Below are positions 1 to 6,998 of a DNA stretch of 22,569 bases, one piece after another. Each line of letters opens with the position of its first letter. Within the stretch, counting starts at the first letter, position 1. The translations under genes were made by a program, and so were the position numbers. The stretch comes from Paludibacter sp. (lineage in GTDB: Bacteria > Bacteroidota > Bacteroidia > Bacteroidales > Paludibacteraceae): NCBI GenBank assembly GCA_009787075.1, contig WRGS01000227.1, positions 1 to 22,569 of the forward strand, read 5' to 3'. A model generated the notes under the pieces. The model saw only the letters and a program-made list of their open reading frames with translations, was not told the origin of the DNA and searched no databases.

Positions 1-345
1 CATATTTCTTACTGGATTCCAATTGTGGTTATCGGCATTGCAGGCGCGGCGCATCAATCGTGGTCGGCAAATATTTTTTCCACCGTGAGTGATATGTTTC
101 CAAAATCGGCGATTGCTACCGTTACAGGCATAGGCGGTATGGCTGGCGGAGTTAGCGGAATGATAATTAACAAAGGCTCGGGGAAACTGTTCGATTTTGC
201 AGAACAAACAAATATGTCGTTTTTGGGATTTAAAGGCATTGCAGCAGGATATTTTATTATTTTTTGCATTTGCGCTGTTGCCTATCTGATTGGCTGGTTA
301 GTGATGAAAGCCTTAGTTCCAAAATATAAACCAATATTGGGTTAG
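1..345 (+). CDS. MFS transporter, hexuronate (ExuT)-type, C-terminal part only
   Basis: The reading frame is open from base 1 to the TAG at 343-345, so this is the last 114 residues of a gene that begins outside the window. The visible part has a small-residue helix (IGIAGAAHQSWSANIF), the conserved loop SDMFPKSAIATVTGIGG, a glycine-rich helix (MAGGVSG) and a last strongly hydrophobic helix (GYFIIFCICAVAYLIGWLVM) before a short basic tail. From memory, this combination is typical of Bacteroidota hexuronate/glucarate-type major facilitator permeases, which import sugar acids by proton symport across the inner membrane. The substrate is inferred from family resemblance only; the N-terminal half is not visible. 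It converges on the Fe-S ATPase gene across a repeat-filled gap. Confidence 0.85.
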   Translation, partial: HISYWIPIVVIGIAGAAHQSWSANIFSTVSDMFPKSAIATVTGIGGMAGGVSGMIINKGSGKLFDFAEQTNMSFLGFKGIAAGYFIIFCICAVAYLIGWLVMKALVPKYKPILG

Positions 346-377
346 CAATTTGGATGTTTTCATAAATAGATAGTTGT

Positions 378-450
378 TAAGAGATTGTCTCAAAAAGTTT
401 TTTACTGCAAAGGCGCAAAGATTTTTCGCAAAGGTAGCAAAGAATATATT
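378..450 (+). repeat. MITE-like repeat, copy 1 (left half only)
   Basis: It starts with TA followed by the terminal-repeat motif agagattgtctcaaaaag, then the interior GCAAAG-rich block. Over about 70 bp it matches the reverse complement of the right half of the copy at 14784-14944; the stretch from gcaaagattttt to gaatatatt is nearly identical. The second half and the right terminal repeat are missing. Homology stops at about 450, just before a different palindromic repeat at 467-550. It lies 33 bp downstream of the MFS stop codon. Confidence 0.75.
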
Positions 451-466
451 GGGAACTTCTAAAGAT

Positions 467-550
467 GTCATTGCGAACGTAGTGAAGCAATCCATTGAAA
501 ATCAATACTCTGGATTGCTTCTTGTTTTGTTCCTCGCAGTTTGCAATGAC
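467..550. repeat. GTCATTGCGA-type palindromic dispersed repeat
   Basis: The left arm 467-494 begins gtcattgcgaacgtagtgaa and ends caatcca. The right arm 511-550 begins tggattgcttc and ends gcaatgac. Together they form a long imperfect inverted repeat around a 16-base centre. I recognise the sequence from memory as a palindrome scattered through many unrelated bacterial genomes, usually between genes. Its position between convergent genes would allow it to fold as a two-way terminator in RNA, but that role is inference. Confidence 0.8.
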
Positions 551-607
551 TTAACAGGATTTTTAGAAATTTCCTTCTCTCTATGATTTTTTTGTAAAAT
601 TTCTCTT

Positions 608-1408
608 TCAATAAATTGCTTTATCTGCCAAAAGTGCACAGCCCCACGCAGGAAAATATTCGCTGTTTTCAGGTAGAATTAGTTCATTTTCAGGTATTTG
701 CAGTACATAACCAAAGGCTTTGCGCAAAGCAGGAATAAAGGTTAAAGGTCCGCCGATGCAAAGCACTTGCGGCTTTGCCTGATGACCGCGCATAAGAGTT
801 GTAACTGCTTGCAAAGCAACAGTTTGTAAAATTGACATTGCAATATCTGGCAAAGGAATATTGCGGGAAATCAGGTTTTGCACGTCAGTTTTGGCAAAAA
901 CTCCGCAACGCGAGGCAACAGGATAAATTTTTACATATTTCAATGCCTGTTCGTTCAAATCACTGATTGTTATATGCATCAAATCAGCCATTTGGTCGAT
1001 AAATGCGCCTGTTCCGCCTGCGCACGAACCATTCATACGAATATCCGGCTGCTTTTCATCTTCAAAAAATACAATTTTCGCATCTTCGCCGCCCAAATCA
1101 ACCAAGGTATGAGCGGCAGGATAAATATTTTTTATAACCTCAATAGATGCCACAACTTCTTGTGTAAAAGGAATTCGCAGGCGTTCAGCAATACCCATTC
1201 CTGCCGAGCCTGTTATCATAAGTGTAAATTGAGAATCGGGTAAAAGACGATTAATCTCATCAAGTTCGAAAGCAAAAACCCCACTAATATCGGCTTTATG
1301 CCGTTTGTATGAACGGAAAACGGCTTTGTTTTCTTTGTCTAATACAATGATTTTCAGCGTAGTAGAGCCAACATCAATACCTATTTTATATAATTTCTTA
1401 TCCTGCAT
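608..1408 (-). CDS. BadF/BadG/HgdC-type Fe-S ATPase (2-hydroxyacyl-CoA dehydratase activator family)
   Basis: This 266-residue ASKHA-fold ATPase has the N-terminal phosphate loop IGIDVGSTTLK (residues 9-19), the second nucleotide motif DLGGEDAK (104-111) and a late GG motif (CIGGPLTF). Two cysteines in NGSCAGGTGAF (C129) and SRCGVF (C168) sit 39 residues apart, the spacing I recall for the cysteines of the HgdC dimer that hold one [4Fe-4S] cluster. HgdC-type activators hydrolyse ATP to push an electron into a dehydratase. No HgdA/HgdB-like partner is in the window. The C-terminal wording (LPENSEYFPAWGCAL) recalls the first domain of the much longer fused CoA-activases common in Bacteroidota, so it may be a shortened relative; its length also fits a stand-alone activator. 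The start ATG overlaps the stop of the upstream dehydratase gene by one base (TAATG), implying translational coupling. Confidence 0.85.
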   Translation of the reverse strand: MQDKKLYKIGIDVGSTTLKIIVLDKENKAVFRSYKRHKADISGVFAFELDEINRLLPDSQFTLMITGSAGMGIAERLRIPFTQEVVASIEVIKNIYPAAHTLVDLGGEDAKIVFFEDEKQPDIRMNGSCAGGTGAFIDQMADLMHITISDLNEQALKYVKIYPVASRCGVFAKTDVQNLISRNIPLPDIAMSILQTVALQAVTTLMRGHQAKPQVLCIGGPLTFIPALRKAFGYVLQIPENELILPENSEYFPAWGCALLADKAIY

Positions 1409-3336
1409 TAATTATCTTTATCCAATAATTCAAAATCCGAATTTTTGCTAATAAATTCGGGTACAAGATTTTTCATTGTTTGAACAAGTTGCCTGTCAGC
1501 ATTATTTTTTGCAAGTTCAATTATTTCATCAATTTGTGATAAAATATCAGCAAAACAATACTGCCTAACTTTTGCCATTTTAATTTTTTTGTGCGGCGTT
1601 TCTTCAGTAATTTCCGAGTCATTTAGCAGTTCTTCGTACAGTTTTTCGCCCGGACGTAGTCCTGTAAATTCAATTTTAATATCTTTTTCGGGAACAAAAC
1701 CCGAAAGTTCAATCATTTTTTTCGCCAAATCGGCGATTTTTATAGGCTCGCCCATATCGAAAACGTAAATATAACCTGATTTTCCAATCACAGAGGCTTC
1801 CAAAACAAGACGGCATGCTTCGGGAATTGTCATAAAAAAGCGTGTAATTTCAGGGTGAGTAACTGTTACAGGACCGCCGTATTCAATTTGCCGTTTGAAA
1901 AGCGGAATTACCGAGCCGTTGCTGCCAAGAACATTTCCAAAGCGTGTGGTAATAAATTTTGTGTTTGAAATATTTTTTGCAGAGTCGCAGGCGGCGCTTT
2001 GAACGTAAATTTCGGCAATGCGTTTGGTTGCGCCCATAATACTTGTTGGATTGACAGCCTTGTCGGTAGAAATCATTACAAACATTTCCACACTGTATTT
2101 TATCGCCAAATCGACCAATAATTTTGTGCCGAAAATATTGGTAGTTGTTGCTTCGTTTGGGAAACGCTCCATTAACGGAACGTGTTTGTATGCAGCGCAA
2201 TGATAAATAATTTTCGGGTGAAATAATTGAAAAATAAATTCCATTTTTTTACTGTCGTAAATATTTCCAATTATAACTTCAAAATTTAACGCAGGGAATT
2301 TTTTTCTCAACTCAATATCAAGGTCGTTGAGCGGCGTTTCGGCAATGTCAAGGCAAATAACAAAACGTGGTGCGAAACGTGCAATCTGATTAACAAGTTC
2401 TCTTCCAATTGACCCCGCTGCACCTGTTACAAGAATTGTTTTTTTATGAATCTGTTCGCCAATAGAATTCATATTTATCTGAATTTCAGGTCGTCCGAGC
2501 AAATTTTCAATCTGAACAGAACGAATATTATGCCCAATTCCTGCAAGTTGAGAAACATTGTTGATATTCAATTCCTGCGCAATATAAACGCGGCGTTCCA
2601 AACTCAAAAGTTTTTCTACATAATCAGAGGCTTTTTTAAGTTCATTTTCATTTGTAAATAATAAGTTATCAAATGCTAATGTTTTGATTTCCTGTGGATT
2701 ATTAATTTCAAAAACAGGTAAATCTGCAATATTTTTCAATTTTGGTTTCAATTCGCAGGTCAAAAATCCTATAACAGAATATTTGTTGTGTCCTGCGTTC
2801 AGAAGTTGCGCCAAAGCAATATTTTCCTCATTCAACCCCCAAATCAGCACAGGAATTGTCGGATTCTCACCATAATGTTTTGTAAGTCGTTGAAACAGAT
2901 AAACAGAAATAATTCTGAAACCATAAAGCCCTGTTAATGAGCAAAGTAAAGTCAAACATGAATAAACCATCGACAGCGTCCCCGATGGCTCAACCCACAA
3001 AAACAGCGACACAAAAACGCAAACATACGCCAAAACAAGTGCTGTAAGCACGCGACCAAACTCGCGAATGGTCGAATAGCGAATAATACCTTTATAAGTT
3101 TTGAACAAAAGGAAAAATACAAAGTTGAAAACAAAAGTTATCAAGCAAAATTTCCAAAAAGTAGGATAGTGCGTAATAGTGCTGATGTTTTTATAAATTT
3201 GCAGGGTAAGCAAACAACCCGCTGTCGCTGCAATAATTGTTATAATGCTGTCAATAAATAATATAACATTTTTGTCAAACATTCGGTTTTCCCAAAAACG
3301 TTTATAAAATTTCCGTAAAAATTTTTCAAAAAGCAT
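1408..3336 (-). CDS. Membrane-bound nucleotide-sugar 4,6-dehydratase/epimerase (FlaA1/WbpM/CapD family)
   Basis: This 642-residue inner-membrane protein has four predicted TM helices at about 22-48, 60-80, 97-115 and 122-147, then a degenerate CoA-binding-like Rossmann domain (about 160-270) and a C-terminal extended SDR domain. The NAD(P) loop is TGAAGSIGRE (304-313). The active-site block ISTDKAVNPTSIMGATK (422-438) shows the family hallmark M434-x3-K438, where the usual SDR tyrosine is methionine. RFGNVLGSNGSVIP (465-478) and GLRPGEKLYEELL follow. Characterised relatives act on UDP-GlcNAc, the first step towards modified sugars of capsule, O-antigen or glycans. Length and domain order match full-length WbpM/PglF-type proteins. 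It lies 76 bp after the metallophosphatase gene without a promoter I can see, so it is probably co-transcribed. The exact product sugar cannot be read from sequence. Confidence 0.93.
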   Translation of the reverse strand: MLFEKFLRKFYKRFWENRMFDKNVILFIDSIITIIAATAGCLLTLQIYKNISTITHYPTFWKFCLITFVFNFVFFLLFKTYKGIIRYSTIREFGRVLTALVLAYVCVFVSLFLWVEPSGTLSMVYSCLTLLCSLTGLYGFRIISVYLFQRLTKHYGENPTIPVLIWGLNEENIALAQLLNAGHNKYSVIGFLTCELKPKLKNIADLPVFEINNPQEIKTLAFDNLLFTNENELKKASDYVEKLLSLERRVYIAQELNINNVSQLAGIGHNIRSVQIENLLGRPEIQINMNSIGEQIHKKTILVTGAAGSIGRELVNQIARFAPRFVICLDIAETPLNDLDIELRKKFPALNFEVIIGNIYDSKKMEFIFQLFHPKIIYHCAAYKHVPLMERFPNEATTTNIFGTKLLVDLAIKYSVEMFVMISTDKAVNPTSIMGATKRIAEIYVQSAACDSAKNISNTKFITTRFGNVLGSNGSVIPLFKRQIEYGGPVTVTHPEITRFFMTIPEACRLVLEASVIGKSGYIYVFDMGEPIKIADLAKKMIELSGFVPEKDIKIEFTGLRPGEKLYEELLNDSEITEETPHKKIKMAKVRQYCFADILSQIDEIIELAKNNADRQLVQTMKNLVPEFISKNSDFELLDKDN

Positions 3337-3412
3337 ATTTTTTTTTGTTTTTGCCGATTATTCGATTATTTATTTTCAAAAAACAAATAATCAAACAAAC
3401 GAATCATCATAA

Positions 3413-4273
3413 TTATTTTACAAGTTCTATTTCAATTTTACCCAAATAAAGTCCGCTTTTGCCCATTTGCGATAATACAACAGGCTTTTTACGCTTGTTC
3501 AACACCGTTGTATTATCTGCAATCATTGTATGCGAATGTCCGCCGATAATCACGTCAATATTTTTTGAAGCGCGGGCAATGTTAAAATCATTAAAAAAAT
3601 ATTGCGCTGTATCCACCGAACCGATATGCGAAAGGCAAATTATTAAATCACATTTTTCTTTGGTTTTCAGCAAGTTAGAAGTTTCCACAGCAGTTTTTAT
3701 CGGGTCTTTAAAAATTATTCCCTTATAATTTTTTTCAGCAATCAAACTGTTTGGGTCGGGCGACAAACCAAAAATGCCGATTCGCAGCCCAAAACGCTCC
3801 AAAATGATATACGGTTTAACCAAATCTTTCAAAATAGTTGCGCTCACATCATAATTTGCATCAACAATAGGAAAAGCCGCTGTTTGCAAAAGCATTGCCA
3901 AAGAATCCAATCCGTTGTCAAATTCGTGGTTTCCGAGCGTTGCAGCGTCATATTTCATTCGATTCATTGCGTCAATTTCTACCCGTCCGCCAAAAAAATT
4001 AAAATACGGAGTTCCCTGAAAAAAATCGCCCGCATCGAGCAATAAAACATTTTGTTCCGCTTTGCGGATAGAATCAATTACGCCCATTCGCCGTGCATAA
4101 CCGCCCAAATTCGGCTCTTTGGCATTGGATTCGGTTTGGATAACCTGACTGTGAGTGTCATTAGTATGAAGAATTACAATTTTTTTTGTTTCTTGCCCGT
4201 TTAATTGCAAAACGAAACTAAAAAACGAAAAAAGTAATATTATTTTTAAAAGTGAATTTCTTTTTTGCGTCAT
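3413..4273 (-). CDS. Secreted 5'-nucleotidase/UshA-type metallophosphatase, catalytic domain only
   Basis: The 286-residue protein starts with a signal peptide (MTQKRNSLLK then a hydrophobic run ending near QLNGQ, about residue 27), so it probably acts in the periplasm. The metallophosphatase motifs are all present: HTNDTH (36-41), DAGDFFQG (80-87), GNHEFDNG (114-121), the SHIG histidine (H216) and GGHSHT (244-249). These are the two-metal ligands of the UshA/5'-nucleotidase family. The C-terminal substrate-binding domain of UshA is absent. In many Bacteroidota, as I recall, that domain is encoded by a separate adjacent gene, but here the next gene upstream is divergent manA. It is first in the minus-strand unit with the dehydratase and the Fe-S ATPase. 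The nucleotide or other phosphoester substrate is not known. Confidence 0.9.
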   Translation of the reverse strand: MTQKRNSLLKIILLFSFFSFVLQLNGQETKKIVILHTNDTHSQVIQTESNAKEPNLGGYARRMGVIDSIRKAEQNVLLLDAGDFFQGTPYFNFFGGRVEIDAMNRMKYDAATLGNHEFDNGLDSLAMLLQTAAFPIVDANYDVSATILKDLVKPYIILERFGLRIGIFGLSPDPNSLIAEKNYKGIIFKDPIKTAVETSNLLKTKEKCDLIICLSHIGSVDTAQYFFNDFNIARASKNIDVIIGGHSHTMIADNTTVLNKRKKPVVLSQMGKSGLYLGKIEIELVK

Positions 4274-4318
4274 TTTTAATTAGTTATAAAAATTTTTCTA
4301 TAAATAATATTAATGCGG

Positions 4319-4348
4319 CAAAATTAATATTTATTTTTCAATTGTCAA
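4319..4348 (-). promoter_or_regulatory. Promoter of the metallophosphatase unit (Bacteroidota type)
   Basis: Read on the minus strand, TTG (4348-4346) is followed by exactly 19 bases and then TAATTTTG (4326-4319). This fits the Bacteroidota consensus of a -33 TTTG-like box and a -7 TAnnTTTG box. The start codon is about 45 bases downstream. Confidence 0.65.
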
Positions 4349-4474
4349 TAAAACGAACTAAAATTAATTTCGGAATTTAATAATTTAAACCGACTCTTAA
4401 TTTTTTTTCGCGTTTTCCCTATAAAATTTTTGAGTTGAATTTTATTCGTCTGTATGTAATTCAAAAATTTCATG

Positions 4475-4482
4475 TACATTTG
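4475..4482 (+). promoter_or_regulatory. -7 promoter element of manA
   Basis: TACATTTG matches TAnnTTTG and lies 22 bases before the manA ATG, giving a very short leader. I see no convincing -33 box at the expected distance, so only the -7 element is supported. Confidence 0.5.
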
Positions 4483-4504
4483 CAGCCAAAAGTTTGAATA
4501 AGTT

Positions 4505-5482
4505 ATGCAAGAATCTTTATATCCTCTTAAATTTTATCCAATTTTGAAAGAAAAAATTTGGGGCGGGGAAAAACTAAGCGAAATTTACAACCTTAAAAAT
4601 GCCGAAAATATTGGCGAAAGTTGGGTTTTGTCGGGCTACGCAGGCGAAGAATCGGTTGTTTTGAACGGAAATTTACGCGGTAAAAATATCAGACAACTTA
4701 TTGATACTTACCGAGATACGCTTTTAGGAAAGTCAATTTACGAAAAATTCGGACGAAATTTTCCGCTGCTTTTCAAACTCATAGATGCAGGCGACAAACT
4801 CTCAATTCAAGTTCATCCCGATGACCTGACTGCTTGGAATCGGCACGCATCGTTTGGTAAAACGGAAATGTGGTATATTATTGATGCAGAAGAAGATAGC
4901 GAACTTATTCTTGGTTTTGCCAATGAAATTAAACCTGAAAAATATTCTGCTGCTCTTGCCAACGGAACGCTCGAAACTCTTTTACAGCACGTAAAAGTTT
5001 GCGCTGGTGATGTGTTTTTTATTCCTGCGGGAACAATTCATGCAATAGGAAAAGGCATATTACTTGCTGAAATTCAGCAAAGTAGCGATATTACTTACCG
5101 CGTTTATGATTATCAGCGCAAAGATGCTAACGGACGCGAGCGCGAACTGCACAAAGAGCAGGCAATTGATGTGATTAATTATAAAAACGCACAAAATTTC
5201 AAAATAGAATATCAAAATAAAAGAAATGAATTTGTTTCACTTGTAAATTGTAATTATTTCAATACAAGTTTTATGGAATTTTCAAATACTCAATTCCTTG
5301 ATTATGAAGAGATTGAGAATTTTGCTGTGCTGCTTTGCACAGAAGGACGGTTTGAATTAAAAACATCTGATTTTTCCATTTCGGTTCTAAAAGGCGAGGC
5401 TGTGCTGCTGCCTGCTTCAACAAAGGTTGTACAGTTAATTCCTGCGCAACTTTCACGAGTTTTGGAAACATTCATTGTTTAA
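4505..5482 (+). CDS. manA: Mannose-6-phosphate isomerase, class I (type I PMI)
   Basis: This 325-residue cytosolic cupin enzyme interconverts fructose-6-phosphate and mannose-6-phosphate, feeding GDP-mannose and glycan synthesis or mannose use. The N-terminal signature FYPILKEKIWGGEKL is followed by IGESW (36-40). The zinc ligands are recognisable as Q102 and H104 in QVHPDD (102-107), E121 in GKTEMWYI (118-125) and H179 in PAGTIHAIG (174-182). YDYQRKDANGRERELH (201-216) contains the conserved catalytic-site arginine region. Length fits the short bacterial form. It is divergent from the metallophosphatase gene. Its last 30 bases overlap the 3' end of coaE on the other strand. Confidence 0.93.
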   Translation: MQESLYPLKFYPILKEKIWGGEKLSEIYNLKNAENIGESWVLSGYAGEESVVLNGNLRGKNIRQLIDTYRDTLLGKSIYEKFGRNFPLLFKLIDAGDKLSIQVHPDDLTAWNRHASFGKTEMWYIIDAEEDSELILGFANEIKPEKYSAALANGTLETLLQHVKVCAGDVFFIPAGTIHAIGKGILLAEIQQSSDITYRVYDYQRKDANGRERELHKEQAIDVINYKNAQNFKIEYQNKRNEFVSLVNCNYFNTSFMEFSNTQFLDYEEIENFAVLLCTEGRFELKTSDFSISVLKGEAVLLPASTKVVQLIPAQLSRVLETFIV

Positions 5483-6064
5483 TTTTTTCAGTAAAATAAA
5501 AATTTTAACATTCATCGCAATATCATCGTCCGTATAAAGAACGATGTCGGCACGTTGTTTTAATTCTTCTGTATCTGTCTGATTTTCAATGCGTTTTACA
5601 ACCTGTTCACGTGTTGCGCTATCGCGCCTGATAACTCGGCGAATTCGTGTTTCTTTACTTGCTGAAATTAATAAAACCTTATCAACTAATGAATTAAAGC
5701 CGCTTTCATATAAAATTGCCGATTCTAAAAAAACAATTTTTTCGTTTGAATTTTCTTTTATCCATTTTGAAAAATCGTCTTTTACAGCAGGGTGAACTAT
5801 TTCATTAAGTTTTTGCAGCAAATTTTTGTCTTCAAAAACGCATTTTGCAATAAAAGCGCGATTCATTTCATTTTCTGTATATGCTTGATTTCCAAATAAT
5901 TGAATTGTCGCAGCGCGAACATCGGCGTTAGAGTTCTGGATTTTTTTCGCCTCAATGTCCGAATCGTAAACTTTGTAACCCTGATGACGCAAATAACGCG
6001 CAACTGTTGATTTTCCACTGCCAATTCCACCGGTAATTCCAACTATAAGAGGTCTTTTTGCCAT
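5453..6064 (-). CDS. coaE: Dephospho-CoA kinase
   Basis: This cytosolic 203-residue P-loop kinase phosphorylates the 3'-hydroxyl of dephospho-CoA, the last step of coenzyme A synthesis. The Walker A loop GITGGIGSGKST (9-20) is followed by YDSD (33-36), the acceptor-binding IVHPAV (89-94), FLESAILYESG (112-122) with the family's E-x5-ESG pattern, and the lid region RRVIRRD with a late RADIVLY. The frame stays open upstream to a possible start at 6250, but I chose the ATG at 6064-6062. The protein then starts directly before the P-loop, length matches the family, and a TAnnTTTG promoter element (6080-6087) lies inside the extension. The gene converges on manA with overlapping tails. Confidence 0.93.
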   Translation of the reverse strand: MAKRPLIVGITGGIGSGKSTVARYLRHQGYKVYDSDIEAKKIQNSNADVRAATIQLFGNQAYTENEMNRAFIAKCVFEDKNLLQKLNEIVHPAVKDDFSKWIKENSNEKIVFLESAILYESGFNSLVDKVLLISASKETRIRRVIRRDSATREQVVKRIENQTDTEELKQRADIVLYTDDDIAMNVKIFILLKKLNNECFQNS

Positions 6065-6079
6065 TTTTTGATATTTTTG

Positions 6080-6087
6080 CAAAAGTA
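6080..6087 (-). promoter_or_regulatory. -7 promoter element of coaE
   Basis: The minus strand reads TACTTTTG, a match to TAnnTTTG, ending 15 bases upstream of the chosen coaE ATG. It excludes the longer upstream reading frame as part of the protein. No clear -33 box is visible. Confidence 0.5.
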
Positions 6088-6211
6088 AGTAAATTTTTTG
6101 ATAAAATTGAAAATGAACATTATGAATTACTTTACTGCGTTTGCAATGATGTAAAAACAAAATTTTTATAAATCTCCTTGAGAAAATGTTCAAAAGTAGA
6201 ATAATATTTTG

Positions 6212-6219
6212 TATTTTTG
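6212..6219 (+). promoter_or_regulatory. -7 promoter element of the fabG-like gene
   Basis: TATTTTTG matches TAnnTTTG, 53 bases before the ATG. No good -33 box is seen at 19 bp spacing, and the region is very AT-rich, so the match is moderate. Confidence 0.4.
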
Positions 6220-6272
6220 CGAAAAATTGAAATTTAACAGTCAAATTCAAATATCACAAAAATAATATTTTT

Positions 6273-6998
6273 ATGAAAAAATACGCTTTGGTAACAGGCG
6301 GCTCGCGAGGTATCGGCAGGTCAATTTGTTTGAAATTAGCCCAAATGAATTATTTTGTTTTGATTAACTATAAATCAAATATTGGCGAGGCGCAGCGCAC
6401 GCTCGAAATGATTGAAAACAATGGCGGTAGCGGTGCGTTGATGCCTTTTGATGTGGCAAAACCTGATGAAATTAATGCTGCGCTAATGCAATGGCAGGAG
6501 CAAAATGCGGACAGTTATATTGAAATTTTGGTAAATAATGCAGGCATTCGCCGCGATAATTTGATGTTTTGGTTGACGGATAACGAATGGGAAGATGTGA
6601 TTTCCACAAATTTAGACGGCGCGTTTTACATCACGCGCAACCTTGTAAAATTTATGCTTAATAAAAAATTCGGGCGGATTATCAATATTGTTTCCATTTC
6701 TGGCATCAACGGAATGGCAGGGCAAACCAATTATTCGGCAGCAAAAGCGGGTTTAATTGGGCTTACAAAGGCGTTAGCGCTCGAAACGGCGAAAAAGCGC
6801 GTTACGGTTAATGCTGTTGCTCCCGGATTTATTCATACGGATATGACAGGCGATTTGCCCGTTGATGAATTGAAAAAACTTGTTCCTGCCCAACGTTTCG
6901 GGCAGCCGGAAGAAGTTGCGGAACTTGTTGGTTTTCTTGCTTCCGACAAAGCCGATTATATCACAGGTCAGGTAATTTCCGTAAGCGGCGGCTTGTAA
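6273..6998 (+). CDS. fabG: 3-oxoacyl-ACP reductase-like SDR
   Basis: This 241-residue classical short-chain dehydrogenase would reduce a 3-oxoacyl-ACP with NADPH. The cofactor loop is TGGSRGIG (8-15), with NNAG (88-91), structural N113, and the catalytic triad S141, Y154 and K158 in NYSAAKAG. The end reads YITGQVISVSGGL, the usual FabG finish. The segment GIRRDNLMFWLTDNEW and the QTNYSAAKAG wording remind me of the ketoreductases of Bacteroidota aryl-polyene/flexirubin clusters rather than of the housekeeping FabG (usually GITRDNLLMRM). No other aryl-polyene gene is in the window, so this remains a suggestion. The 3' end overlaps ispF by 31 bp on the opposite strand. Confidence 0.88.
   Translation: MKKYALVTGGSRGIGRSICLKLAQMNYFVLINYKSNIGEAQRTLEMIENNGGSGALMPFDVAKPDEINAALMQWQEQNADSYIEILVNNAGIRRDNLMFWLTDNEWEDVISTNLDGAFYITRNLVKFMLNKKFGRIINIVSISGINGMAGQTNYSAAKAGLIGLTKALALETAKKRVTVNAVAPGFIHTDMTGDLPVDELKKLVPAQRFGQPEEVAELVGFLASDKADYITGQVISVSGGL

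Noticed and set aside
374..586. 70-residue open frame on the plus strand after the MFS gene
   Set aside because: It is made of the half MITE copy and the GTCATTGCGA palindrome; no start context or homologous motif.
3364..3392. gattattt/aaataatc hairpin in the metallophosphatase-dehydratase gap, as a terminator
   Set aside because: The stem is nearly all A/T and has no T-run directly after it on the minus strand; the downstream gene also lacks its own promoter, so read-through is more likely.
6065..6250. N-terminal extension of coaE by 62 residues
   Set aside because: The extension has no family resemblance, contains a promoter-like element, and would place the P-loop unusually far from the start.
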